From Alteromonas sp. IB21 (GTDB taxonomy: Bacteria; Pseudomonadota; Gammaproteobacteria; Enterobacterales; Alteromonadaceae), in NCBI RefSeq assembly GCF_016405965.1, contig NZ_JAEFCD010000025.1:1-64000 (forward strand): a stretch of 64,000 nucleotides of DNA. The letters are read 5' to 3'. Shown piece after piece: positions 22,233 to 30,817 of this stretch (position 1 is its first letter; each line of letters begins with the position of its first letter). The translations under genes and the position numbers were made by a program. The notes below the pieces were generated by a model. It saw only the letters and a program-made list of their open reading frames with translations, made no database searches and had not been told where the DNA came from.

Positions 22233-23186
22233 ATGCTGCAACCTCTTATCTCAGTACTTGTAATGCTTATCGAAAAACCGGTAAACCGGAAGTACTTTAA
22301 GTATGGTGCAGCACTTCTAGTAGGGTTACTGCTAAGCGGGTGCCAGAGCGCGCCAACACAAAGTAGCCGCTATACACAGCATAAAGACTCTGCGCCAAAA
22401 CACGTAGCCAAGACACCAGAAACATTGGATGCCGTGCCTAAGTATGAGGCGTATCGCATGTTTAACAGCAGGCCTTACAAAGTGCTAGGTAAACACTATA
22501 CGCCGATGAACAGCGGTAAAGGTTATGAAGAAGTAGGCTATGCGAGTTGGTACGGTCAAAAATTCCACGGCCATTTAACCTCAAATGGCGAAACTTACAA
22601 TATGTTCGCCATGAGCGCCGCTCATAAAACCCTGCCCCTTCCCTCCTACGTTCGCGTGACTAACTTGGAGAATAATAAGCAGGCAATTGTGCGCGTTAAC
22701 GACCGCGGCCCGTTTCACGACAATCGAATTATTGATCTTTCGTATGCAGCAGCAGTCAAATTAGGCTATCACAGCAAAGGCACGGCCAAGGTCAAATTAG
22801 AGGTTATCCATTTTGACGAACACAACAATGTTACCGTAGGTAATGGCCCCACGGTGTCTTATGACGAATATCTTGGTATTGATGTAGCGCCGTCACCTGA
22901 AGTTGCAGTGAATGCAAGCGCTCCTGAAGCGGCGACAGAAAGCAGTAGTGAAGTCGGTAACGGTATCTACATACAGGTCGCAGCATTGTCTAACGCTGAA
23001 AAAGCAAAATCTATTTCTAATGTTTTATCTGCGCTATATCAAATTCCGGCTCACCTCCCTGTTGCCGATAACGTTTATAAACTTCAACTGGGCCCTATCC
23101 ATGACGAGGCTGTGGTTGCAGAAGTGTTGCAACAGCTAAAACAGAATGGCTACCCGAACGCCTACGCTATCACCCAAATGCTATAA
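22233..23186 (+). CDS. rlpA: Septal ring lytic transglycosylase RlpA
   Basis: Outer-membrane lipoprotein that cleaves denuded peptidoglycan. A lipobox LLSGC occurs near residue 37 after a hydrophobic stretch. The double-psi beta-barrel domain (about 105-195) contains GYASWYGQKFHG and VRVNDRGPF with the catalytic Asp. A C-terminal SPOR domain (about 245-317) begins GIYIQVAALSN and should bind denuded glycans. The start is uncertain, since no good ribosome-binding site exists; later starts would still keep the signal. It follows rodA by 5 bases; the mltB gene often found between them is absent. Confidence 0.93.
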   Translation: MLQPLISVLVMLIEKPVNRKYFKYGAALLVGLLLSGCQSAPTQSSRYTQHKDSAPKHVAKTPETLDAVPKYEAYRMFNSRPYKVLGKHYTPMNSGKGYEEVGYASWYGQKFHGHLTSNGETYNMFAMSAAHKTLPLPSYVRVTNLENNKQAIVRVNDRGPFHDNRIIDLSYAAAVKLGYHSKGTAKVKLEVIHFDEHNNVTVGNGPTVSYDEYLGIDVAPSPEVAVNASAPEAATESSSEVGNGIYIQVAALSNAEKAKSISNVLSALYQIPAHLPVADNVYKLQLGPIHDEAVVAEVLQQLKQNGYPNAYAITQML

Positions 23187-23578
23187 GCAAAACACGGGCT
23201 CTTTACCAACATGCGAACGTGAGAAGCGCAAGTCTAGTAGCACATTCCCTCTTCCATTTCTGCGGCAAACTTCAGGTTGTTCACTAAATCATCTACATTA
23301 TGGCATTTTTGTGTCATTCAGCAGGCAATATCACGGTTTCTTCGTCTAACACCTACTAAGACGTAAACTTTTTTGATAAAACCTAGTCTTATAGGTAGCC
23401 TTTCGTTAGGATCTAACTTAGCCCTTTGATAAATCAGGGTTGGCATTAATGATTCGGTTACGAACTGGACAAAAGCTAAATTTGGGTAGCCATGTTTTGC
23501 GGTATTCGCTTCGCGGTCTCCGCAACAATAGGGTAAGCTTTAACTCACACGGATAAAACGGTCAAAGAAATTAGAACC
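23187..23578. other. Gap between rlpA and dacA (392 bases)
   Basis: No convincing ORF, RNA or terminator. A 67-codon reading frame inside it lacks coding character. A dacA promoter is expected here, but the TTGATA-like hexamers at about 23370-23440 have no well-placed -10 partner. Confidence 0.5.
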
Positions 23579-24763
23579 ATGCTCAGAATAATTCAACGCG
23601 CTAAACCGTCATTACTTTCATTTGCCTTTTTGGTGATGGGCACTTTACTACAAACAGCGAACGCTGCAGTAGTCACACCGCCTGCACCATCAGTTGCTGC
23701 TGGAGGTTTTTTACTTACCGACTATGAAACAGGCAATGTCATCGCGTCAAACAATGCGGACATGCAGCTTGCGCCGGCAAGCTTAACCAAAATTATGACT
23801 ATTTATGTTATCGGTAAAGAACTTCAGGCGGGCAATATCAGTTTGGATGACGAAGTTACCATTTCTGAAAATGCATGGGCGAAAAAATTCCCCGACTCTT
23901 CAAAAATGTTTATCGAAGTAGGCACACAGGTTTCAGTAAGAGATTTACTGCGAGGCATTGTGGTGCAGTCGGGCAACGATGCATGCGTTGCTATGGCCGA
24001 ACACGTTGCGGGGTCAGAGTCTGCATTTGCTAGTATGATGAATGCACATAGTGCATCTCTTGGCATGACAGGTTCACACTGGGTAAATGCACATGGATTA
24101 CACGATCCAGACCATTACACTACTCCACGTGACATGGCTATTTTGTCTCGCGCGCTTATTGCAGAAACGCCGGAAATGTACAAAATTTACAGCGAAAAAG
24201 AATTTACGTATAACGGTATCAAGCAGTACAACCGCAACAGCCTGTTGTGGGATAAAAGCCTTAACGTGGACGGTATAAAGACAGGCCATACTTCAGATGC
24301 AGGTTACAGCCTGATTACTTCAGCAGAGCAAGGCGGTATGCGTCTTATTTCTGTAGTCATGGGCACTGACAGCGAACGTGCACGAAAAGTGGAAAACAAA
24401 AAGCTGCTTAAATACGGTTTCCGTTTTTATGAAACGCTTACTCCTTATCAGGCGGGGCATAGCTTTGTTGCACACCGCATTTACATGGGTGATAGAGAAA
24501 CGGTAGACCTTGGAATTAATCAATCTACCCCCATTACTATTCCCCGTGGACAAGCTGCTAATTTAGAAGCTAACTTTGAGCTTGACGACAAACTTGAAGC
24601 GCCTCTGGCAAAAGGTCAGGTTGTTGGAAAACTCTACCTACAGCTAGACGGTGAAGATGTAGCTAGTTACCCACTAGTCACCCTTCAAGAAGTTAAAGAG
24701 GGGAGCTTCTTTAACCGCGCTAAAGATTACATTATGCTTCAGCTAGGATTTGACGACGAGTAA
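23579..24763 (+). CDS. dacA: D-alanyl-D-alanine carboxypeptidase (PBP5/PBP6 type)
   Basis: Periplasmic, membrane-tethered enzyme that trims the terminal D-Ala from peptidoglycan stems. A signal peptide ends near ANA at 29. Active-site motifs are SLTK (Ser68, Lys71), SGN (131-133) and KTG (234-236). The second domain and a C-terminal amphipathic anchor (FFNRAKDYIMLQLG) are complete. It sits between rlpA and ybeD as in E. coli. Confidence 0.97.
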   Translation: MLRIIQRAKPSLLSFAFLVMGTLLQTANAAVVTPPAPSVAAGGFLLTDYETGNVIASNNADMQLAPASLTKIMTIYVIGKELQAGNISLDDEVTISENAWAKKFPDSSKMFIEVGTQVSVRDLLRGIVVQSGNDACVAMAEHVAGSESAFASMMNAHSASLGMTGSHWVNAHGLHDPDHYTTPRDMAILSRALIAETPEMYKIYSEKEFTYNGIKQYNRNSLLWDKSLNVDGIKTGHTSDAGYSLITSAEQGGMRLISVVMGTDSERARKVENKKLLKYGFRFYETLTPYQAGHSFVAHRIYMGDRETVDLGINQSTPITIPRGQAANLEANFELDDKLEAPLAKGQVVGKLYLQLDGEDVASYPLVTLQEVKEGSFFNRAKDYIMLQLGFDDE

Positions 24764-24801
24764 GTTCATACACTGAAAACGTTAAAAAGCTAGTTGTGAA
24801 G

Positions 24802-24834
24802 CGGCCAGATTTGTTACAATCTGGCCGTTTTTTT
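24802..24834 (+). terminator. Terminator after dacA
   Basis: CGGCCAGAT and ATCTGGCCG arms with an 8-base loop, followed by seven Ts. Confidence 0.92.
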
Positions 24835-24864
24835 ATATGATATTTTAAGTACCAAGGATATCGC

Positions 24865-25128
24865 ATGGATACCCGTTTCGACGAATTACTAGATTTTCCA
24901 ACTCACCAAACGTTTAAAGTAATGGGCGTTGCCCATGAGAAACTACCTGAACAAGTGGTAAGTTGTCTTCAGCAACATGCTCCTGGCGACTATTCACCTA
25001 ATGTAAAACCAAGTAGTAAAGGTACTTATCACTCGGTTTCAGTTAGTGTGCGTGTGACGAGCAAGGAGCACATGGAAACTATTTACACGGAACTGGCTAA
25101 ATTAGAGCTTGTTAGGGTTGTACTTTAA
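24865..25128 (+). CDS. ybeD: DUF493 family protein YbeD
   Basis: 87-residue cytosolic protein of the YbeD/DUF493 family, a small ACT-like fold of unsettled function. Family features: the [17 protein letters not shown] start and the repeated beta-alpha-beta pattern ending [14 protein letters not shown]. Its stop abuts the lipB GTG start, so it is very likely cotranscribed with lipB-lipA; a link to lipoate metabolism is suggested only by position. Confidence 0.94.
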   Translation: MDTRFDELLDFPTHQTFKVMGVAHEKLPEQVVSCLQQHAPGDYSPNVKPSSKGTYHSVSVSVRVTSKEHMETIYTELAKLELVRVVL

Positions 25129-25800
25129 GTGAATGAGCAGTCGACGTTAGCTGACACCAATGGCGTTGTTATTCGTCAGCTAGGACGTCAGCCGTATGAG
25201 CCCATCTTTGAAGCGATGAAACGCTTTACAGATGAACGTGGAGAAGCCACGTTAGACGAGATTTGGCTGGTGGAACACGACGCCGTTTTCACTCAAGGAC
25301 AGGCGGGAAAAGCTGAGCATATACTCATGCCTGGTGACATCCCGGTAGTACAGGTCGACCGTGGCGGTCAAGTTACCTACCACGGGCCAGGCCAGCAAGT
25401 CATCTATCTTTTACTCAATATTAAACGTAGAAAGCTAGGGGTTCGCCATTTGGTCACTGCTATGGAAGAGGCTGTGGTCGGACTACTTGCAAAGTATGGC
25501 GTAAAAGCCTATCCCAAGCCTGATGCACCGGGTGTTTACGTTGATGAAAGAAAAGTTTGTTCGCTAGGTTTAAGAATACGTAATGGCTGCTCGTTTCACG
25601 GCTTGGCATTAAATGTTAATATGGACCTATCACCGTTTCAGCGTATTAACCCCTGTGGTTATGCCGGTATGGAAATGATAGATACCGCACGACTCAATGG
25701 TCCAACTACGCTTGAAACTGCAGGTAATGAATTAACGCATTTATTACTAGAAGCACTTTCTATTGCGGAACCAACATACAAAGAAGGTTTTGATGAGTAA
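25129..25800 (+). CDS. lipB: Octanoyl-ACP:protein octanoyltransferase LipB
   Basis: Transfers octanoate from acyl carrier protein to lipoyl domains, the first step of lipoate synthesis. 223 residues with GTG start directly after the ybeD stop. The family signature [14 protein letters not shown] is present, with the catalytic Cys in [10 protein letters not shown] and the catalytic Lys in [10 protein letters not shown]. It overlaps lipA by 8 bases. Confidence 0.97.
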   Translation: MNEQSTLADTNGVVIRQLGRQPYEPIFEAMKRFTDERGEATLDEIWLVEHDAVFTQGQAGKAEHILMPGDIPVVQVDRGGQVTYHGPGQQVIYLLLNIKRRKLGVRHLVTAMEEAVVGLLAKYGVKAYPKPDAPGVYVDERKVCSLGLRIRNGCSFHGLALNVNMDLSPFQRINPCGYAGMEMIDTARLNGPTTLETAGNELTHLLLEALSIAEPTYKEGFDE

Positions 25801-26755
25801 CGCACGACCTCAAGCGGGGGTAAAACTCCGTGATGATGAAAAAGTAAAACACATTCCAGTCACTATTATCCCTTCTGAAAAAGAAGAGATGCTGCGTAAG
25901 CCTGAATGGATAAAAATCAAACTACCTCGTACTACCGAGAAAATTGATCACATAAAGCAAACGCTTCGCAAAAACAACCTTCACTCGGTTTGCGAGGAAG
26001 CAAGCTGCCCTAACCTTGCTGAGTGTTTTAACCACGGTACTGCCACCTTTATGATCTTAGGTGATATCTGTACCCGTCGTTGTCCGTTTTGTGATGTTGC
26101 GCACGGTAAGCCCCTGCCTCCAAGCGCTGAAGAGCCAGAAAAACTAGCAAAAACCATTGCAGAAATGAAGCTACGTTATGTGGTTATCACATCTGTTGAC
26201 CGTGATGACTTACGCGACGGTGGTGCACAGCATTTTGTAGACTGTATCAATGCAATTCGTGAACACAGCCCAACCACGACTATCGAAGTATTAGTGCCTG
26301 ACTTCCGTGGACGTATGGACCGAGCGTTGGAAATTTTCAAAAACGGTGTTCCAGACGTGTTTAACCACAACTTAGAAACCATCCCTCGCTTGTACCGAGA
26401 ATGTCGTCCGGGTGCTAACTACCAATGGTCACTAGACTTGCTTAAAAAGTTCAAGGCGCAACATCCTAACGTAATGACCAAATCAGGTCTTATGATGGGC
26501 ATGGGTGAAGAAAACGAAGAGATTCAAGGTGTACTTGATGATCTTCGCGCTCACGACGTTGATATGCTTACGCTCGGACAGTATTTGCAACCTAGTCGCC
26601 ACCACTATCCGGTAAAACGCTATGTGCACCCTAAGGAGTTTGATGCCCTAGGTGACTATGCAAAAGAAATCGGGTTTAAACATGCAGCATGTGGTCCCAT
26701 GGTTCGTTCAAGCTATCATGCCGACCAGCAAGCAGCAGGCAAAGAAGTTAAATAA
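25793..26755 (+). CDS. lipA: Lipoyl synthase LipA
   Basis: Radical-SAM enzyme that inserts two sulfurs into the octanoyl chain. It carries the auxiliary cluster motif [12 protein letters not shown] and the radical-SAM motif CTRRCPFC. The open frame extends back to 25763, but the ATG at 25793 has AGAAGG upstream and gives the normal MSNARP start, 320 residues. It overlaps the lipB end, so the two are coupled. Confidence 0.97.
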   Translation: MSNARPQAGVKLRDDEKVKHIPVTIIPSEKEEMLRKPEWIKIKLPRTTEKIDHIKQTLRKNNLHSVCEEASCPNLAECFNHGTATFMILGDICTRRCPFCDVAHGKPLPPSAEEPEKLAKTIAEMKLRYVVITSVDRDDLRDGGAQHFVDCINAIREHSPTTTIEVLVPDFRGRMDRALEIFKNGVPDVFNHNLETIPRLYRECRPGANYQWSLDLLKKFKAQHPNVMTKSGLMMGMGEENEEIQGVLDDLRAHDVDMLTLGQYLQPSRHHYPVKRYVHPKEFDALGDYAKEIGFKHAACGPMVRSSYHADQQAAGKEVK

Positions 26756-26826
26756 CGATAGGTTTTATCAAGGTCGCTAGTGTTTCTATAAAAAACGTGG
26801 CCTCTGAAAACAATCGATACTCTCTA

Positions 26827-26852
26827 AAGCGGTGATCATCACCGCTTTTTTT
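26827..26852 (+). terminator. Terminator after lipA
   Basis: AAGCGGTGAT and ATCACCGCTT form a near-perfect palindrome followed by a run of Ts. Confidence 0.88.
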
Positions 26853-26952
26853 GTATTTAGTTCTTCTTAGAGATCACGAAATACTAGCTTTCATCAGTCG
26901 TTAGTGGGTTGTATATCCACTTACTCGACGAACTTTAAGTAAGTATAACGGG

Positions 26953-26980
26953 GTGACAACGCCGTGGGTATTGATAGAAT
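26953..26980 (+). promoter_or_regulatory. Candidate sigma-70 promoter of ansA
   Basis: GTGACA (five of six to TTGACA) and TAGAAT (five of six to TATAAT) are 16 bases apart, with TG one base before the -10. It lies 61 bases upstream of the ansA ATG. Judged by eye only. Confidence 0.5.
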
Positions 26981-27040
26981 GCCCCTCAAATTCGCTATCT
27001 CCTTTGAAATTTTTTTCAAACAGGTGTTAAAGGTCACGTA

Positions 27041-28048
27041 ATGCGCAAACATATCTACATTGCCTATACCGGTGGAACAATTGGTATGAAGCCTTCCAAG
27101 CAAGGCTATGTGCCTGCTGCCGGCTTCTTGTCAGATACATTGAAAAAGATGCCAGAGTTTCATCGAACTGAGATGCCTCTTTTCACATTGCATGAGTACG
27201 ACAACCTTATCGACTCATCAGATATGGACCCCTCTGATTGGCAACGCATTGCAGATGATATCGCCGCCAACTACGATAAGTATGACGGTTTTATCATTCT
27301 ACATGGCACTGACACGATGGCTTACACCGCCTCAGCACTAAGTTTCATGCTGGAAAATTTGTCAAAGCCGGTTATTGTCACAGGCTCTCAAATTCCATTG
27401 GCTGAGCTTCGTTCTGATGGCCAAGTTAATTTACTTAACGCTCTTTATGTCGCCGCCAACTTTCCTATTGCTGAAGTGGGACTTTTCTTTAACAACAGGC
27501 TACTGCGCGGAAACCGCAGTCGAAAAGTCGATGCTGACGGCTTTAGTGCTTTTGATTCACCGAACTTCCCTCCGCTTTTAGAAGCAGGGATAAACATTCG
27601 TCTCAAGGCGGGTACGATGGCAAGCACGCCTGACAACGCCTTAACAGTATCAAATGTTAAAGCCCAGCCCATTGGGATGGTAAGCCTGTACCCGGGTATA
27701 GCACCTGAGGTGATAAAGAATACCCTTCAGCAACCGGTTAATGCGCTCATCCTTTTAAGCTACGGTGTAGGCAATGCGCCGCAAAACCCTGAACTTATCG
27801 CCCAGCTTAAATATGCTAAATCTCGGGAAATCCCTGTATTGAATTGCACGCAGTGTATGCGAGGTCGGGTTAACATGGGCGGTTATGCAACAGGGCATGG
27901 CCTTCAAGAAGTGGGAGTACTTTCTGGAAGTGATATGACCCCAGAGGCAGCGCTTGCCAAGCTTCATTATTTATTAAGTAAAGGCCTTCCCTTTGAAGAG
28001 ATGTGTCGATTGCTTACTCAGAGCCTGCGCGGTGAGTTGAGCGACTAA
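27041..28048 (+). CDS. ansA: Cytosolic L-asparaginase (type I)
   Basis: Hydrolyses asparagine to aspartate and ammonia in the cytoplasm. 335 residues, no signal peptide. Two catalytic threonines lie in YTGGTIGM (Thr13) and HGTDTMAYTA (Thr90-Asp91). Length and N-terminus match AnsA rather than periplasmic AnsB. In E. coli ansA is next to sppA and ydjA; here the same genes are within 4 kb with two insertions. Confidence 0.95.
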   Translation: MRKHIYIAYTGGTIGMKPSKQGYVPAAGFLSDTLKKMPEFHRTEMPLFTLHEYDNLIDSSDMDPSDWQRIADDIAANYDKYDGFIILHGTDTMAYTASALSFMLENLSKPVIVTGSQIPLAELRSDGQVNLLNALYVAANFPIAEVGLFFNNRLLRGNRSRKVDADGFSAFDSPNFPPLLEAGINIRLKAGTMASTPDNALTVSNVKAQPIGMVSLYPGIAPEVIKNTLQQPVNALILLSYGVGNAPQNPELIAQLKYAKSREIPVLNCTQCMRGRVNMGGYATGHGLQEVGVLSGSDMTPEAALAKLHYLLSKGLPFEEMCRLLTQSLRGELSD

Positions 28049-28128
28049 TCCCTGGATTATTCACGACACGCAATTCAGTCTTAAACGTTTTGATTTAAAT
28101 AACGTTAATTTGAGAAAAGGTTATAACC

Positions 28129-28968
28129 GTGACAACTATATACTCAGGTGCGCTAAAAAAGATGCGCACCTCTGCCGATGAAAATAATACCGTAAACTAC
28201 ACACTGCCAATTGGCGATGAGCTGATAGATATAAACGCGCTTATCGGCAAAGAAATAACCGTGACCTATTCCGGCGAAATAAATTGTGTGCACTGTGACA
28301 GAAAAACCAAAAAAAGCTTTAACCAGGGTTATTGCTATCCTTGCCTTATTTCACTTGCCCAATGCGACAGTTGTATCATTAAGCCTGAAAAATGCCATTA
28401 TCACGAGGGCACATGCAGAGAGCCTGAGTGGGGAGAAGCACATTGTTTTAGTGAGCACTTTGTTTACTTAGCAAACACTGGCACAGTAAAGGTGGGCATC
28501 ACTCGTCAGGTTACTGATGGTGTTTCAACGCGCTGGATGGATCAAGGCGCAACCCAAGCCACTGTTATGCTGCGTGTGCCTGATAGGCTTACCAGTGGAT
28601 TGGTTGAAACTTTGTGTAAAGACCATATCGCTGATAAAACGAATTGGCGTACCATGCTTAAAGGCAAACCTGATGAGGTTGACTTAGAGCAGGTAAAAAC
28701 TGAACTAATGGAAAAAATCGAAAACGATTTAGACGCATTGAAACAGGAAAAAGGGCTTCAGGCCGTATCAGAAGTGAACAGTACTGTTCACGATATTCAC
28801 TACCCTGTTGAAGACTACCCAGTCAAAATTAAATCACTTAATTTGGATAAGACACCAGCGTTTTCAGGCATCTTACAAGGCGTGAAAGGGCAGTATTGGA
28901 TGCTAGACGAAGACCGCGTTATTAATATTCGAAAATTTGCCGGATACAACGTTCAAATAGCATTTTAA
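28129..28968 (+). CDS. DUF2797 family protein, Cys-rich with GIY-YIG-like segment
   Basis: 279 residues, function unknown. Residues about 52-105 hold ten cysteines in several CxxC pairs (CVHC, CYPC, CDSC), consistent with zinc binding. After this comes FVYLANTGTVKVGITR and RWMDQGA, then a Glu in LVETLC, a pattern resembling the GIY-YIG nuclease core (Y-x-Y/G...R...E). The domain similarity is my inference; whether it cuts nucleic acid is untested. It begins 80 bases after ansA on the same strand and may share its transcript. Confidence 0.85.
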   Translation: MTTIYSGALKKMRTSADENNTVNYTLPIGDELIDINALIGKEITVTYSGEINCVHCDRKTKKSFNQGYCYPCLISLAQCDSCIIKPEKCHYHEGTCREPEWGEAHCFSEHFVYLANTGTVKVGITRQVTDGVSTRWMDQGATQATVMLRVPDRLTSGLVETLCKDHIADKTNWRTMLKGKPDEVDLEQVKTELMEKIENDLDALKQEKGLQAVSEVNSTVHDIHYPVEDYPVKIKSLNLDKTPAFSGILQGVKGQYWMLDEDRVINIRKFAGYNVQIAF

Positions 28969-28985
28969 GATGCTCATATGTCATG

Positions 28986-29013
28986 GCCTGCTACTTTCTA
29001 TCTAGTAGCAGGC
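28986..29013. terminator. Hairpin between convergent genes
   Basis: Perfect 9-base arms GCCTGCTAC and GTAGCAGGC, 10-base loop, between the DUF2797 gene and the nitroreductase. Neither side has a T tract, so it is more likely a transcript-end stabiliser than a classical terminator. Confidence 0.45.
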
Positions 29014-29048
29014 TACGCAGAATAACGGCGAAACTATGATGAGTGATG

Positions 29049-29600
29049 CTATTGCCAAAACTCAAAGTAATCGCTTGAATTTCTTTGTGGCTTCGGTGCC
29101 GGTTCGAATGTAGGTGTACCAATGTACAAGAACCCGACTAATTCGTCTTCTTCGCTTAACCCTAATCCGTTTCTTACAGTATCACATTGTGCGTAGCTGC
29201 CGGTGCGCCACATACCGTTAAACCCTTGTGCGACTGCTGCCATTTGCATTGCCATAACGCCGCAGCTTGCTGACGCTATCTGTTCAACCCTTGGAACCTT
29301 TTCATGTTCAATATGTTTTGCGATGGCAACGATAACCATAGGAGCACGATGGGGAAGTTGAACAGCCCTCTCAATCTCTTTCTGCGTTTTATCGTTTTCA
29401 ATGGCAGATTGCTCGTACAAAGCACCAAGCTTATCTAGCCCCTTTCCAGTACAAACAATAAATCGCCACGGTGTTAGACATGCATGATCAGGAGCACGCA
29501 AGGCTGCCTGCATAATATTTTCTAGCGCATCACCGCTAGGCGCCGGAGATTCTAAACGTGGCTGAGAGCTTCGATTCAGTAATAGTGTTAATGCGTCCAT
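29049..29600 (-). CDS. NAD(P)H nitroreductase, YdjA-like
   Basis: FMN-dependent nitroreductase family, 183 residues, a single minimal domain like E. coli YdjA. The FMN-contact start NRSSQPRLESPAPSG, the APDHACLTPWRF motif and the C-terminal GFLYIGTP are typical. The natural substrate is unknown. It lies near sppA and ansA, as ydjA does in E. coli, which supports orthology. Confidence 0.9.
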   Translation of the reverse strand: MDALTLLLNRSSQPRLESPAPSGDALENIMQAALRAPDHACLTPWRFIVCTGKGLDKLGALYEQSAIENDKTQKEIERAVQLPHRAPMVIVAIAKHIEHEKVPRVEQIASASCGVMAMQMAAVAQGFNGMWRTGSYAQCDTVRNGLGLSEEDELVGFLYIGTPTFEPAPKPQRNSSDYFEFWQ

Positions 29601-29716
29601 TTACGTCCCTACTTTTATGAATGACACGGTCGCGAACACAATAATCGTGTTGTCGCTAACCATTATCATGTTTAAAACTCGCTCAGAGTAACGTGAAGAT
29701 CTTACGGTTCGCAAAC

Positions 29717-29745
29717 AAAAAAGACCAGAATATTCCGGCTTTTTA
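29717..29745 (-). terminator. Terminator after the DoxX gene
   Basis: Read on the minus strand, CCGGAAT and ATTCTGG pair with one G-U, and six Ts follow. It separates the DoxX gene from the nitroreductase. Confidence 0.65.
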
Positions 29746-29783
29746 GCAAAGCTTATCAAAGATAAATTACTGTTATTTTTCTA

Positions 29784-30392
29784 CTATTTTTGATAGGAAC
29801 ACCATTTGCTCACGAAGTAATCGACGCTGACAAAGCGCCCTCCTCCATAAACTAGCAAGACCAAAAGCATAATAAAATAAGTAGCGGCGAACTCAGTGCC
29901 GTTATTTAAAATGACCAGGTTTCCACTCGAAGTCAGCCAATCGTAATAGCCATGTTCTTGTAGCAGCGATTTTGCTGCATTCAGCTTTTGTGGAGCTTCC
30001 ATAACGCTTTGGTTATAGAAAATTGTACCATCAGCTAGCCAAGATGATGCATCAGCAATGGCTAGCCAACCGTTTTTTGCATGCACACTAAACATGGCTA
30101 CGAGCATGGTTATTAGCAAAGGTATACTCACAAGGCGAGTAAGTGCCCCAAACAGAAGAAATATTCCGCCTACCAATTCGGCAGCAGTGGCCAAAAATGC
30201 CATTACTAAAGGTGCTGGTAAACCCAAACCATAATCTTCATTGCCAAACCAATCGACAATATTGTCAAAACTCGTTGTCTTGTTCCATCCTGCTTGAACC
30301 ATGACTGGCGCCAAATATAAGCGCAACAAAAGTAAGGGTAAACCGTCGACTAAATACAGCCGCGCCGCACACTGATGATAAAGCTGAAACAT
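29784..30392 (-). CDS. DoxX family membrane protein
   Basis: 202 residues with four predicted membrane helices (about 15-35, 58-82, 86-106, 165-188). The DoxX core LRLYLAPVMVQAGWNK and the LVGGIFLLFGALTRL helix are present. A large loop at about 110-160 separates helices three and four. DoxX proteins are often tied to redox stress or thiosulfate oxidation, but nothing nearby fixes a role here. It is single-gene and divergent from the small ORF at 30436. Confidence 0.88.
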   Translation of the reverse strand: MFQLYHQCAARLYLVDGLPLLLLRLYLAPVMVQAGWNKTTSFDNIVDWFGNEDYGLGLPAPLVMAFLATAAELVGGIFLLFGALTRLVSIPLLITMLVAMFSVHAKNGWLAIADASSWLADGTIFYNQSVMEAPQKLNAAKSLLQEHGYYDWLTSSGNLVILNNGTEFAATYFIMLLVLLVYGGGRFVSVDYFVSKWCSYQK

Positions 30393-30435
30393 GGTATTCT
30401 CTGGTTATTGTGATTACTAAAAAGAACGAGACTTC

Positions 30436-30612
30436 ATGAAAAAAATTTCATCACCGAAAAATAGCTCGTCTCCATTTTCTAGGATCATGCGAAACGGACA
30501 TCAGAAAACTGGCTATAAGGTAAGAAACGGCGAGTTGCTCATGTGCATGAGTGAAGATGATCATAAGCGAATAGCCAGATTGATCAGTAAATGGCTCGAA
30601 AACAGCGCTTAA
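30436..30612 (+). CDS. Small basic protein, 58 residues, unknown
   Basis: An uninterrupted ATG-to-TAA frame whose product begins MKKISSPKNSSSPFSRIM, contains GYKVRNGELLMCMSEDDHKRIARLI and ends KWLENSA. The basic, Ser-rich start and amphipathic C-terminal helix look protein-like. A weak purine-rich stretch (GAACGAG) precedes the ATG. An opposing 62-codon frame across it reads poorly. It lies between doxX and sppA. No family recognised. Confidence 0.5.
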   Translation: MKKISSPKNSSSPFSRIMRNGHQKTGYKVRNGELLMCMSEDDHKRIARLISKWLENSA

Positions 30613-30817
30613 GCGTAGTGACCTCACTTTCATTGACATGGTATATAATGCGTGTAGACGCGATTAGATTTTCCAAAATAATTTCTCGCTCACAAAAAAT
30701 TACAATTAAGTTAGCGATCTTATACGTTTTAGGTAACATAATAGAACGCAGTACATTGAGTAAGCTAAGTCAAAATCGCCTTGCTCTTATCAGTTAATTA
30801 AAAAAGGTAGTGACAAC

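Noticed and set aside
23370..23480. Possible dacA promoter with TTGATA -35 hexamers
   Set aside because: No -10 at 15-19 bases with more than three matches.
30451..30639. 62-codon minus-strand ORF opposite the 58-residue ORF
   Set aside because: The plus-strand product is more protein-like; this is probably its shadow.
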